From: G965230615 sp965230615
GTDB taxonomy: Bacteria > Pseudomonadota > Gammaproteobacteria > HTCC5015
NCBI GenBank assembly: GCA_965230615.1
Contig: OZ246012.1
Span: 620,001 to 684,000 of the forward strand
Length of the DNA: 64,000 nucleotides
Direction: 5' to 3'
Part shown: piece after piece, positions 8,156 through 17,545 of the stretch
How positions within the stretch are numbered: position 1 is the stretch's first letter
How the letters are laid out: the number at the start of each line of letters is the position of its first letter
Notes under the pieces: model-generated
The model's database searches: none
Seen by the model: the letters and a program-made list of their open reading frames with translations, nothing else
Told to the model about the DNA's origin: nothing
Program-made: the position numbers and the translations under genes

Positions 8156-9772
8156 TTAATCGTGGATTTCCTGGTAGTCAAAATATTCAAAGTCAGCAGC
8201 TTTCCCTGTGCGCAATAAATCACAGGCAAATAAGCCAACGAATGATCCGGTAAAACGAAAGACACTATCGCCAAATTCGTCAGATAATACAGTGCTGTTC
8301 AAATGCCAGCCGACGGTATCCCAGTTTTCGCCATCGAGTGAATAAACGAACTGATACCACTGCACATTCATATGCACTCTGATATATATTTTCCCTTTGG
8401 CAGGTAATTCGACCGGATCGCCATACTCAGCATAATTACCGTCAACAATCTGTGTCATACGCATTGTGCGTGTGCCTTCGTCATTGACGCTGACACAAAG
8501 AAAGTAGTGGTTTTCATTATCGTAATACAAAACCATGCCGGCCATTTGTTGAATGCAGTCAGGCTCAAACTCCATACAGGTTTCTGTAGACATTTTAAAG
8601 GCTTGTATGCGACGTGCGACTAAGCTTTGTCGGTAGCGGCTATGCAAATAATCACCACCGATCAGACGCAAATAACCCGGGCGTGCAGTTAATGAGCACC
8701 AGCTCTCTGTAGCCGGTTCGCGCAGTGTTTGAAAATGTTTGTTTAGCTCAGGCCCATCAAAGTCGTCGCGATTAGGCTCAGCTGGCCAGGGATGCTCAGG
8801 CAAGTCAGGAGCTGGTACTTCAAGTTGCGGGTCGCTGTTACCCGATATCAACTCAGGCCAGCCATCGTCGCGCCAGACAACTTTTTGAATGGCTGATTCA
8901 CGGCCAAGAATAGAGTAGTAACATTTAATCATAGGTTCAAAGCTATGCACCTCAGGGTCTTTGATTGGTCGACTACACAAATGCGTGAGATACCATTCAT
9001 TGCTGCTGGTCTCAACAAAAAAGCCATGACCTGCACGTTGCAAAGGCAGTTCTTCCCGAAACTTCGAGGTAAGAATTGGGTTTTGCGGATGTAACTCGTA
9101 AGGACCGAGTAAGTCTTTGGAGCGACATACTGTTACAGCATGGCGCCATTCGGTACCCCCTTCAGCAGTAACGAGGTAATAATAACCATCCTTTTTAAGT
9201 ATCTGTGGACCTTCGGTAACATGTAGCTCACTACCTTTAAAAATCTTATGCACTGGTCCTGTAGGGCATTGTTTCTCAGTATCATATTCCTGTAAGACGA
9301 TACCGGAAAACTTTTCTTTGTTATGACGACCATCCCACTCCATATTGAGGATATACTTTCTACCGTCATCATCATGAAAAATAGCGGGATCAAAGCCATG
9401 GCCACTGACAAAAACCGGTGCTGACCAAGGGCCTTCAATTGAATCTGCTGTTGTTAAAAAGCAAGGGGTGCTGAGCCAGTTATCGCTGCAATCATGCACA
9501 ATAGAAAACACTAACCAGAATTTATTGTCAGCATAGGTTAAATTGGGCGCATACACACCACGGGAGTTTTCTATACCGCGCATATCGAGCAACTCTGTGG
9601 TTTTTAAACCATGTGTCAGCAAGCGCCAATTGACTAAGTCTTTGGAGTGATAAATGGGAATACCCGGAAACCACTCAAATGTTGAGGTGGCTATATAGTA
9701 ATCATCTCCCACACGACAAACAGATGGGTCAGGATTAAAACCTGGGATAATCGGGTTTGTAATTTTACGCAT
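8156..9772 (-). CDS. GH43 family beta-xylosidase-like enzyme, second copy
   Basis: The 538-aa protein is a paralogue of the product of 3461-5086 with the same architecture: a GH43 propeller followed by a C-terminal beta-sandwich. The catalytic base is in G-F-N-P-D-P-S (D15), the modulator Asp in G-F-D-P-A-I-F-H-D-D-D-G, and the acid Glu in V-T-E-G-P-Q. There is no signal peptide, so it is probably cytoplasmic. An AGGAG ribosome site lies 5-6 nt upstream of ATG 9772. It is divergent from an AraC-family regulator whose start is 97 bp away, the usual arrangement for a regulator and its target. The two GH43 copies differ throughout, so the duplication is old or they were acquired separately. Confidence 0.88.
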   Translation of the reverse strand: MRKITNPIIPGFNPDPSVCRVGDDYYIATSTFEWFPGIPIYHSKDLVNWRLLTHGLKTTELLDMRGIENSRGVYAPNLTYADNKFWLVFSIVHDCSDNWLSTPCFLTTADSIEGPWSAPVFVSGHGFDPAIFHDDDGRKYILNMEWDGRHNKEKFSGIVLQEYDTEKQCPTGPVHKIFKGSELHVTEGPQILKKDGYYYLVTAEGGTEWRHAVTVCRSKDLLGPYELHPQNPILTSKFREELPLQRAGHGFFVETSSNEWYLTHLCSRPIKDPEVHSFEPMIKCYYSILGRESAIQKVVWRDDGWPELISGNSDPQLEVPAPDLPEHPWPAEPNRDDFDGPELNKHFQTLREPATESWCSLTARPGYLRLIGGDYLHSRYRQSLVARRIQAFKMSTETCMEFEPDCIQQMAGMVLYYDNENHYFLCVSVNDEGTRTMRMTQIVDGNYAEYGDPVELPAKGKIYIRVHMNVQWYQFVYSLDGENWDTVGWHLNSTVLSDEFGDSVFRFTGSFVGLFACDLLRTGKAADFEYFDYQEIHD

Positions 9773-9869
9773 GCTTGCTCCTATATCTGTATGATATAAA
9801 GATAATGCTGTTTTTAGGCTTTTTATGTAAAATATTTGGCAAAATATATAAAGTTATTGCTGATTTAAT

Positions 9870-10733
9870 ATGCCCCATTCACTTGCTTACGAAAATATCC
9901 GTCTACGGCCAGGCCAGAAAATTGGTCTGCGGCACTATAGCTTGCAAAATAAAGAGGTTTTATCGGTAGATCCTCATTTCCATATGATGCCTGAAATTAT
10001 GCTATTTGAGCAGGTCAGCGGCACTGTCAGCATTAATCAGCAGGCCCACGAGTTAAAAGCGGACAGCCTGCTCTTTATCCCTTCAATGGCAGTACATGAT
10101 ATGCATATGACGGCAGCGGATAAAGCATTTTATTTACTGCAGTTTGAGGCCAGCGTTTTTCAGGATTTACAAATGAGTGATTTTGCCACGACAGGTAACC
10201 AAGCCGTGCTGGCCCAGCTCACGTCTCAGGAGAAACAGTGGTTAAGTTCGCTGTTCGACTGGGGCTGTAATGTGAGTCGACAGCTGCATGAACAAATGTT
10301 GCAGCAGAGCATTTTGAAGTTAATTCTATTATTTATACAAAATCGAAATGAAGTGCAGGCCGCGAGTAACCTGCATCAGGCTGTGGAACCCCATAAATCA
10401 ATGACACGCATGTTGCCATTACTGCGCTATTTTGAAGATACAGGCAAACTCTCTATTAGTTTGGATGAGGCGGCTGCCGTTTGTGGCATATCCCGATATC
10501 ACTTTTCACGTTTGTTTAAAGCGTTTTTTAATATGAACTTTAAGGACTATATTTTAAAGCGAAAAATTAGTGCCGCTGTCACCCTCCTGACCGGCAGTAG
10601 TATGAGTATTTCAGAAATTGCGTATGCTTGTGAATTCAGTGATACTGCATATTTTTGCAGTAAGTTTAAGGCTGTGCTACAACAGTCACCGGGAGATTTT
10701 CGAAAATACGCCAAAGCGTCTCATGAGTTCTAG
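9870..10733 (+). CDS. AraC-family regulator, probable activator of the divergent GH43 gene
   Basis: The 287-aa protein has an N-terminal cupin (about 20-110; D-P-H-F-H-M-M-P-E and D-S-L-L-F-I-P motifs) of the AraC sugar-sensing type. The C-terminal double helix-turn-helix (about 185-280) contains A-A-A-V-C-G-I-S-R-Y-H-F-S-R-L-F-K and F-S-D-T-A-Y-F-C-S-K-F-K. The 97-bp divergent intergenic region with the GH43 gene is the likely operator-promoter. It differs from the other AraC protein in this window in both halves. Confidence 0.84.
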   Translation: MPHSLAYENIRLRPGQKIGLRHYSLQNKEVLSVDPHFHMMPEIMLFEQVSGTVSINQQAHELKADSLLFIPSMAVHDMHMTAADKAFYLLQFEASVFQDLQMSDFATTGNQAVLAQLTSQEKQWLSSLFDWGCNVSRQLHEQMLQQSILKLILLFIQNRNEVQAASNLHQAVEPHKSMTRMLPLLRYFEDTGKLSISLDEAAAVCGISRYHFSRLFKAFFNMNFKDYILKRKISAAVTLLTGSSMSISEIAYACEFSDTAYFCSKFKAVLQQSPGDFRKYAKASHEF

Positions 10734-10797
10734 CAATCAACCAATAGGCCAAACAGGCTTATGTTTAGGTGCCGTACACTGATAAGGGGAACACGAT

Positions 10798-12735
10798 ATG
10801 TCTGATATTTATCCAATCAAACCAACTATTGCTGACAGTGCGTTGGTTAATGAGGAACAATACGAGGCAGCCTATGCACAATCGCTAAGTGATAATGAAG
10901 CATATTGGGCAGAACAAGGTCAACGTATTGACTGGATGACCCCTTATACAAAAATTAAAGATGTTTCTTATGCAAAAGATGATTTACATATTCGCTGGTA
11001 TTACGATGGTGTTTTAAATGTCTGCAGTAATTGTGTTGATCGCCATCTGCCACAGCGACGAGATCAAGTTGCCATTATCTGGGAAGGCGATGAGCCTGAT
11101 ATAGATCAGTCCATTACTTATGGCGAACTCTACAGCGAAGTCTGCCGCTTCGCGAATGTGTTAAAGTCACAAGGCGTCGGCAAAGGCGATCGAGTCACGA
11201 TCTATATGCCAATGATTCCATCAGCCGCTTACGCGATGCTAGCTTGTGCACGTATCGGCGCGATACACTCGGTTGTTTTTGGTGGCTTTTCACCTGATGC
11301 ATTAGCAGACCGCATCGTTGACTGTGACTCTAAGCTTGTGATTACAACAGACGAGGGCATTCGCGGCGGTAAGCGGATCCCATTAAAAGCCAATGTCGAT
11401 GCTGCTGCCGCTAAAGCGGGTGTGGACTGCCTGGAGAAAGTGTTAGTGATCAAACACAGTGGTCAAGCGGTAGACTGGCACGCGCGGGATGTCTGGTATC
11501 ATGAGCTTGCTGCCACAGTGAGTGATGAGTGTCCTGCCGAGCCAATGCAAGCAGAAGACCCTTTATTTATTCTCTACACATCGGGTTCGACGGGCAAGCC
11601 TAAAGGGGTACTGCATACCACTGGTGGCTATTTAGTCTATGCTTCTCTGACACATCAATATGTTTTTGACTATCAGCAAGGTGATATTTACTGGTGTACA
11701 GCAGATGTTGGCTGGGTCACCGGGCATAGCTATATTGTCTACGGGCCTTTGGCCAATGGGGCAACAACGCTGATGTTTGAGGGGGTACCGACATACCCGG
11801 ATGCCAGTCGGTTTTGGCAAGTGTGCGATAAACATAGAGTCACTATCTTTTATACGGCCCCCACCGCAATACGCGCGTTGATGCGGCAAGGTGAGGCACC
11901 TGTACAAGCGACTTCACGTCAAAGCTTGCGTTTATTAGGGAGTGTAGGCGAGCCAATTAACCCGGAGGCCTGGGAGTGGTATTACCATGTTGTGGGTGAC
12001 AGCCGCTGCCCAATCGTCGATACCTGGTGGCAGACAGAAACGGGTGGTATTTTAATAAGCCCACTGGCGGGGGCAACAGCCCTTAAACCCGGCTCAGCGA
12101 CCCGGCCTCTGTTTGGTATCCAACCGGCTATTGTTAATGCTGAGGGAGATATCTTAAGCGGTGAAGCCGAAGGTAGCCTGGTGATCACCGATAGCTGGCC
12201 AGGACAAATGCGAACGGTCTATGGTGACCATCAACGCTTTATCGATACTTATTTCTCAACCTACGACAATATGTATTTCACAGGTGATGGTGCCAGGCGG
12301 GATGCTGATGGCTATTATTGGATTACTGGCCGAGTTGATGATGTATTGAATGTATCGGGCCACCGCATGGGGACAGCCGAGGTTGAAAGTGCGCTGGTGG
12401 CACATGAGGCAGTTGCTGAGGCAGCTGTCGTAGGCTTTCCGCATGATATTAAAGGGCAGGGGATTTATGCTTATGTCACCCTATTAGCCGGGCAGGAGCC
12501 AAACGAGAGCTTGCAGACAATGCTGAAGCAGTGGGTGCGACAGCAGATTGGGCCTATTGCAACACCAGACTTTATTCAGTGGGCACCAGGCTTACCTAAA
12601 ACCCGCTCAGGCAAGATAATGCGCCGAATATTACGTAAAATTGCGGCGAATGAGTTTGATAATTTAGGGGATACTTCCACGCTAGCAGAACCCGCCGTGG
12701 TTGATGAACTTATTACCAACCGGCTTAATAAATAA
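10798..12735 (+). CDS. acs: Acetyl-coenzyme A synthetase
   Basis: The 645-aa length and features match Acs, which converts acetate, ATP and CoA to acetyl-CoA via acetyl-AMP in the cytoplasm. The P-loop-like Y-T-S-G-S-T-G-K-P-K-G motif is at about residues 261-271. The acetyl-pocket segment W-W-Q-T-E-T-G-G and the hinge D-V-L-N-V-S-G-H-R follow. The C-terminal P-K-T-R-S-G-K-I-M-R-R motif carries the Lys (about 606) that is reversibly acetylated in this family. A strong ribosome site (AAGGGG) precedes the ATG. No protein acetyltransferase or acs-associated regulator is adjacent. Confidence 0.95.
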   Translation: MSDIYPIKPTIADSALVNEEQYEAAYAQSLSDNEAYWAEQGQRIDWMTPYTKIKDVSYAKDDLHIRWYYDGVLNVCSNCVDRHLPQRRDQVAIIWEGDEPDIDQSITYGELYSEVCRFANVLKSQGVGKGDRVTIYMPMIPSAAYAMLACARIGAIHSVVFGGFSPDALADRIVDCDSKLVITTDEGIRGGKRIPLKANVDAAAAKAGVDCLEKVLVIKHSGQAVDWHARDVWYHELAATVSDECPAEPMQAEDPLFILYTSGSTGKPKGVLHTTGGYLVYASLTHQYVFDYQQGDIYWCTADVGWVTGHSYIVYGPLANGATTLMFEGVPTYPDASRFWQVCDKHRVTIFYTAPTAIRALMRQGEAPVQATSRQSLRLLGSVGEPINPEAWEWYYHVVGDSRCPIVDTWWQTETGGILISPLAGATALKPGSATRPLFGIQPAIVNAEGDILSGEAEGSLVITDSWPGQMRTVYGDHQRFIDTYFSTYDNMYFTGDGARRDADGYYWITGRVDDVLNVSGHRMGTAEVESALVAHEAVAEAAVVGFPHDIKGQGIYAYVTLLAGQEPNESLQTMLKQWVRQQIGPIATPDFIQWAPGLPKTRSGKIMRRILRKIAANEFDNLGDTSTLAEPAVVDELITNRLNK

Positions 12736-12763
12736 GCAAGCTGATTGGTTCAGTCAACAAGAT

Positions 12764-12790
12764 AGAGCAGGGCTGTTTTAGTCCTGCTCT
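12764..12790 (+). terminator. Hairpin after acs, possibly bidirectional
   Basis: AGAGCAGG (12764-12771) pairs perfectly with CCTGCTCT (12783-12790) around an 11-nt loop, 29 bp after the acs stop. The following sequence is only weakly T-rich. The hairpin overlaps the 3' end of the small minus-strand gene at 12778, so it could end transcription from both sides. Confidence 0.45.
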
Positions 12791-12891
12791 TGATCGTCTT
12801 TATCCGCTTCTTTATTCGACTCGTCTTCAGCGTTTTTCTTAATAGCTTCGAGCTCTTCTTTGCTCATGATGACTGTTTTTTCATCAGACAT
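12778..12891 (-). CDS. 37-aa highly charged small protein
   Basis: This short reading frame begins M-S-D-E-K-T-V-I-M-S-K-E-E-L and is dominated by Glu, Asp and Lys through to its acidic end (D-D-Q-E-Q-D). Reading from the minus strand, GAGGG lies about 8 nt before the ATG. The composition suggests a soluble helix with an acidic tail. No family is recognised. It converges on acs and shares the hairpin there. It may be a genuine small protein; the evidence is the ribosome site and the non-random composition. Confidence 0.4.
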   Translation of the reverse strand: MSDEKTVIMSKEELEAIKKNAEDESNKEADKDDQEQD

Positions 12892-13117
12892 ACAATGACC
12901 CTCGCAATACAATAAACACCTGTTAATATCGACCACTCATACTAATTATATAGCCAATCTGAGTATGAAGGTGAGTTTTATCTAAAATCTATATAATGAT
13001 TCACTTTAACTTAACGTGATAGCTAGTTGTTTTTATTATAGTTATGCAAAAATATTAAATCAATAAAGTCAGTAATATATCACATTGTTCAATGCGCATA
13101 GCGCCAGCAGCTTGGGC

Positions 13118-13321
13118 CTAAATACGAAGTGATGTTGCCTGCTGCTGAACAGGCTCTACGAGAGGCTTTTGGCTTAATATGACAGTGCCTGATTGGTTTG
13201 ATGTCGGCTGCGGTATCAGCAAGAGTGTTGCGGTGGCAGGCTTATTAAACAACCACTGTTGCATCAGCAGTGTGAGACAGAATGTGAGTAATACTGCCAA
13301 TCGAGTAAGCCTGAGCTGCAT
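13118..13321 (-). CDS. Small membrane or exported protein, unknown
   Basis: The 67-aa product has an N-terminal Arg-containing segment followed by a hydrophobic stretch (about 6-22: L-A-V-L-L-T-F-C-L-T-L-L-M), consistent with a signal anchor or signal peptide. A short Pro/Gln-rich remainder has no recognised domain. An AGGAG ribosome site is 6-7 nt before the ATG. It lies downstream of the sensor-kinase gene on the same strand (gap 137 bp) and could be a distal member of that operon or a target of the two-component system. Both ideas are inference. Confidence 0.42.
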   Translation of the reverse strand: MQLRLTRLAVLLTFCLTLLMQQWLFNKPATATLLLIPQPTSNQSGTVILSQKPLVEPVQQQATSLRI

Positions 13322-13458
13322 GGCATGCTCCTGGTTAGGGTTAGGTCATCTAGTAATAGTCCTATAGTAGGGTGAGCCCTCAGATAAAGCTTCACGAAAA
13401 CATAAATTTTTCTAAAACTAAGGGTTTTACGCTAGGAGTAAACTGAGTCTAAGGTGCA

Positions 13459-14955
13459 TCAGGTATGCTCTGTTTTACTTTGGCAAGATAGCTCAAAAGA
13501 AGCTGTAGTACCTTTATCGACTTCACTGTTGATCGTTAAGCTACTATTATGCAGCTGCAACAGGCGCTGACAGATGGCTAAGCCCAGGCCACCACCTTTT
13601 TTGTAGCTTTTTTGACTATGACTGGCTCGATAATAAGGTGCAAAAATATAAGGCATATCTTCTGCAGGAATGCCTTTGCCTGTGTCTTCAACCATAAAGT
13701 ACACCATATTGCTATCATCAGACGCACCAACACTGACTTTTACCTGACCACCCTCTGGTGTATACCGAATGGCATTTTCAATCAGGTTGGTAATGACTCG
13801 TTCTATTTTGCCAATATCAGCCGTTACTAGTGGCGTGCTTGTTTCACAAATAAAATTTAGCGCAATATTTTTTTCTTGAGCAATCATTTTAATTTGTTGA
13901 GCGATATCGCCGGTGAGTTCACACAGACTAAAAGCCTCAAAAGATAGCTTAACGTCATTACCTTCAAGCCGGGCTAATTCAAACAAATTGTCGATTAATT
14001 TACTCAATTGCCAGGCTTGTCGCATAGCAACTTCAATAAAATTAGCACGCTCCCTTTCCGGGATCGTATTGTGCTTGAGTGATAAGGTCTCCAAATAGCC
14101 TTGTAAACCGGCCAATGGTGTTCTTAAATCGTGCGAGATAAAAGCAAATAACTCGCGGCGTTCACTATCAACTTTCTCTAATGTTGATATTTGAGTAACA
14201 ATTTTTTCAGACATATTATAAAAAGCCTGTTCTAGCTTTTTAATTTCATCAGCATGTTTGTCAAAGTGCTTAGGGGCTGGTGGAATATCTTTAAAGCCTG
14301 AATCCTGAAAGTTTTGCACTTGTAATGAGAGCTGCCTGACTGGACGGGTAATACTGTAAAATAACAACATTGTAACTAATAATAAAAACAAGAAGCCCGT
14401 TAGAATAACGCCTGAACTGACGCGTAAGATATGATTGGCTTGCAACACAGAGACAATACTGTCGTATTGCTCTCCGCCTATAATGATATACAAATAACCT
14501 TGTTGGCGACTCCCGTCGGTAATTGCGGCAACTGAGAAGATCTTCTGCTTATCTAATGAACGTGGGTCGTCGCCCAATACAGGTAAGCTGGTGCCATCTT
14601 GCATAAACTTATAAATTGGTTCCAAATCAACCTTTTTAAGTTTGATTTTCTCTGCGGGTGCATCGTAGTACAAAATATTACCGGCATTATCCAAGACATA
14701 GAGTTCAATAGATGGCCCCAAAACCATCATAAAATGAAAAGCCTCTTTGATCGCTTTCTCATTGAGTGTATTGGCTTGCCATAGGTCCAAGTCATAGACA
14801 ATATGCTCAGCCAGATCTAAGTGAAGCTTCTGAGAGGTTTCAGCTTGTAAGGCTCTAGTCGATGCTTCAATAGCAAACACCAACATAACCCCCAAAGCAA
14901 AAAAAGCAGTTAAACAAACAATGGATAGTTTTGCGTATAATGAGCGAGCTAGCAT
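13459..14955 (-). CDS. Membrane sensor histidine kinase
   Basis: The 498-aa protein has a transmembrane helix (about 10-30), a periplasmic sensor region (about 31-178), a second membrane helix (about 180-202) and a HAMP linker. The dimerisation domain carries the phospho-accepting His in F-I-S-H-D-L-R-T-P-L (H275). The HATPase domain shows N-L-I-E-N-A-I-R-Y-T-P-E-G (N box), E-D-T-G-K-G-I-P and G-G-G-L-G-L-A-I-C (G boxes). It lies 62 bp downstream of the response regulator on the same strand, so they form one operon. The signal is unknown. Confidence 0.92.
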   Translation of the reverse strand: MLARSLYAKLSIVCLTAFFALGVMLVFAIEASTRALQAETSQKLHLDLAEHIVYDLDLWQANTLNEKAIKEAFHFMMVLGPSIELYVLDNAGNILYYDAPAEKIKLKKVDLEPIYKFMQDGTSLPVLGDDPRSLDKQKIFSVAAITDGSRQQGYLYIIIGGEQYDSIVSVLQANHILRVSSGVILTGFLFLLLVTMLLFYSITRPVRQLSLQVQNFQDSGFKDIPPAPKHFDKHADEIKKLEQAFYNMSEKIVTQISTLEKVDSERRELFAFISHDLRTPLAGLQGYLETLSLKHNTIPERERANFIEVAMRQAWQLSKLIDNLFELARLEGNDVKLSFEAFSLCELTGDIAQQIKMIAQEKNIALNFICETSTPLVTADIGKIERVITNLIENAIRYTPEGGQVKVSVGASDDSNMVYFMVEDTGKGIPAEDMPYIFAPYYRASHSQKSYKKGGGLGLAICQRLLQLHNSSLTINSEVDKGTTASFELSCQSKTEHT

Positions 14956-15017
14956 AGGATAGATGATAAGTTAAGTTTTATTAAAAGTGTGTTTGCCTTG
15001 CTTGGGGTTGGTGTAGG

Positions 15018-15752
15018 CTAATAAACAAACTTATAGCCAACGCCCCATACTGTTTGAATAAATTCCGGACTGTCTGTATTCGGTTTGAGCTTTGTTCGTA
15101 AGCGGTTGATATGAGTGTTCACAGTATGTTCATAACCGGCATGTGAGTAACCCCACACTTCATCAAGCAATTGGTTACGTGAAAACACTTTGCCACTATG
15201 CGTTGCCATATGTAGTAGCAAATCAAACTCTTTGGCAGTCAATTCAATCGTTGCCTCGTTCAGCATCACCTCACGAGAGTTGCTGTCGATAGATAAGGGG
15301 CCAAAGGCATACTGTTGTTGAACCTGAGCTTTGTCAGGTAACTGCCTGGTGCGGCGCAATAATGCTTTCACCCGGGCTTTTAGCTCATAGACACCAAATG
15401 GTTTAGCCAGATAATCATCAGCACCAATCTCAAGACCGATAACCCGATCCATTTCTGAATCCAAGGAGGTCAACATTAAAATAGCTTGTTGTGACTTCTT
15501 GACTCGCAACTCTTTACAAATATCCAGGCCGTTTTTGCCAGGTAGCATTAAATCTAAGATAATCAGTGCAAAGTCGTTATGCAGCGCTTTTTCCAAGCCT
15601 TCATTACCATCCGCGCTGGTATCAACTTGATAACCCATATCAGATAAGTTATAAGCGACAATATCAGCAATATTGGGGTCATCTTCAATAACAAGTATTT
15701 GTGTTTTAGCGTTCAATCTAAAGCCTTTATCAATCAATGAAAGCAAGAACAT
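15018..15752 (-). CDS. OmpR/PhoB-family response regulator
   Basis: The protein (244 aa from the ATG at 15752) has a receiver domain with an acidic pocket in V-I-E-D-D-P, the phospho-accepting Asp in I-I-L-D-L-M-L-P (D67) and the K-P-F motif. A winged-helix DNA-binding domain follows (about 150-244; V-W-G-Y-S-H-A-G-Y-E-H-T-V-N-T-H-I-N-R-L-R-T-K-L). The first 14 or so residues are extra compared with the family, so the true start may be a downstream TTG. The partner kinase follows in the same operon. Confidence 0.92.
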   Translation of the reverse strand: MFLLSLIDKGFRLNAKTQILVIEDDPNIADIVAYNLSDMGYQVDTSADGNEGLEKALHNDFALIILDLMLPGKNGLDICKELRVKKSQQAILMLTSLDSEMDRVIGLEIGADDYLAKPFGVYELKARVKALLRRTRQLPDKAQVQQQYAFGPLSIDSNSREVMLNEATIELTAKEFDLLLHMATHSGKVFSRNQLLDEVWGYSHAGYEHTVNTHINRLRTKLKPNTDSPEFIQTVWGVGYKFVY

Positions 15753-15894
15753 AGTAACTTAATTTAGCAAAGTCTTTCTGAGAATGTTTAAACAAACTAT
15801 AAATAATCCCTAAGCACACCTTCAAATAAGTCCTTGAAAAGTCATAGATTATCGATAATATTGATCGATATCACAAGTTCACAGTCAGGCACAA

Positions 15895-16830
15895 ATGCCA
15901 ATTGCCTATATCAGTCACAGCCACTGTTTGAAGCATCAGGCCGGTCAAGGTCATCCTGAGCAACCCCAGCGCCTGCTGGCGATTGAGGCGGCATTACGAG
16001 AGGCTGGGCTTTGGTCAAATTTAGACCACTACCAGGCACAGCCAGTGACTGAAGAACAGATTCTGAGAGTACACAGCGCATCACACTGGGCCTTGCTTCT
16101 ACAGCAGGCCGCAGCAGCTGAGCAATCATCCTTAGCCTATCTGGACCCTGACACAGCCATGAATCCATTCTCATTGGATGCGGCACTCTATGCTGCAGGC
16201 GCGGCAGTACAAGCAGTAGATTTACTGATGCAGGGCCAGCAGAAACGCGTATTCTGTGCGGTCAGGCCACCTGGACATCATGCTGAACGGCACAAGCCAA
16301 TGGGGTTTTGTTTACTGAACAATATTGCAATTGCCGCTGCCCATGCATTGACATCTTATGCGGTTGAGCGCCTGGCCATTGTAGATTTCGATGTTCATCA
16401 TGGTAATGGCACCCAGGATATTTTCCAGCATGAGTCACGAGTGCTTTTTTGCTCAAGTCATCAAGATCCATTCTACCCCTATACGGGGCAAGCTGTTGCT
16501 GCACCCCATATTCTCAATGTACCGCTGGCTGCGGGTGTCGACGGTAACGTATTTCGGCACAGCATTGAACAAGAATGCCTACCTCATTTACATCATTTTG
16601 CGCCACAACTTCTGTTGGTTTCAGCAGGCTTTGATGGCCACCTTGCAGACCCATTGGCACAGCTGAATTTAACTGCCGACGATTATTTCTGGATGGGTAC
16701 GGAGCTTGTTAAGATTGCCCAGCAATATTGTGATGGCAGAATTATTGCCAGTTTAGAAGGCGGTTATGATCTGGCTGCGCTTGGACAATCTGTGGTTGCT
16801 TATATTCAGGCGTTAAATGATCTGTCTTGA
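15895..16830 (+). CDS. Histone-deacetylase-family (acetylpolyamine-type) amidohydrolase
   Basis: The 311-aa protein is a zinc-dependent class II HDAC-like deacetylase. The catalytic His pair is in R-P-P-G-H-H-A-E (H128, H129). The zinc ligands are in D-F-D-V-H-H-G-N-G-T (D166, H168) and S-A-G-F-D-G-H (Asp near 252). The conserved G-F-C-L-L-N-N and the late L-E-G-G-Y-D motif are present. Bacterial members remove acetyl groups from polyamines, acetoin-related compounds or proteins; the substrate here is not determined. It is divergent from the two-component operon, with 142 bp between the starts. Confidence 0.85.
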   Translation: MPIAYISHSHCLKHQAGQGHPEQPQRLLAIEAALREAGLWSNLDHYQAQPVTEEQILRVHSASHWALLLQQAAAAEQSSLAYLDPDTAMNPFSLDAALYAAGAAVQAVDLLMQGQQKRVFCAVRPPGHHAERHKPMGFCLLNNIAIAAAHALTSYAVERLAIVDFDVHHGNGTQDIFQHESRVLFCSSHQDPFYPYTGQAVAAPHILNVPLAAGVDGNVFRHSIEQECLPHLHHFAPQLLLVSAGFDGHLADPLAQLNLTADDYFWMGTELVKIAQQYCDGRIIASLEGGYDLAALGQSVVAYIQALNDLS

Positions 16831-17545
16831 TATACTTGTATACGCACTAATGAAAAGGCAATAAGTTTTATTAACAGATTGCTGGCAGAGTTATGTAGCC
16901 TGTAGTTTAGTCTGTTGTTGATACAGTGAATCATCTAGGGTAGCAAACAATAACATAGCCGCAACATAGCATAAGTCATTATACTAGTGACTAGTGAAAG
17001 ATGATTGTTATAAATTGCTTGCTATTAAATAATCATCAGTTGATATTTATACGAATAAACCTTTTAAGTAAAAAGGAAAAAGCTCGCTGATATCAATTAA
17101 GAAATATTATCAATATTCATTAAGCTTGTATTTATTAGTAAATACTCAAAATTAAGTATTGCTGATATCTTTATATTCAATCTATCAGTGGTTCGATTTC
17201 TTATTTTTATAATTAAACAAGAATTCACACATACAATTTTATTGCTTTTGAATATAAAATAAGTATGATCGTGCGCCGCTACTATCTATTTTTTAAAACA
17301 AATATTTAAAGTGATCCAATCACTATTCTTTGTGCGTATATATAGTCAGCTATGCATACCAGCAAAATAATTATGAGATATAAATATATTTAAGGGTTTT
17401 TTGCGATACTTTGTTAATGAGTGCGCTCAAATTACACTGCTAACATCTGCAGATCATCAGGCAAATACATATTTAACGGTAAACGGAAAGCTAGTTAGGT
17501 ATTAATGTTTTTACCTAAGCTAGATAAACAAGGGAGTTAAGCAAT
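16831..17545 (+). other. AT-rich leader/promoter region upstream of the NRPS
   Basis: This 715-bp stretch has no convincing gene and is markedly richer in A/T than its surroundings. ACTAGT-G-ACTAGT at 16983-16995 is a 13-bp odd palindrome that may be an operator. A GGGAG ribosome site precedes the NRPS ATG. Long AT-rich promoters of this kind often bind nucleoid proteins that silence acquired genes; that is inference. Confidence 0.5.

Noticed and set aside
16981..16997. lux-box-like quorum-sensing element before the NRPS
   Set aside because: The ACTAGTGACTAGT palindrome is shorter than and different from the usual 20-bp lux box, and no LuxR gene is present.
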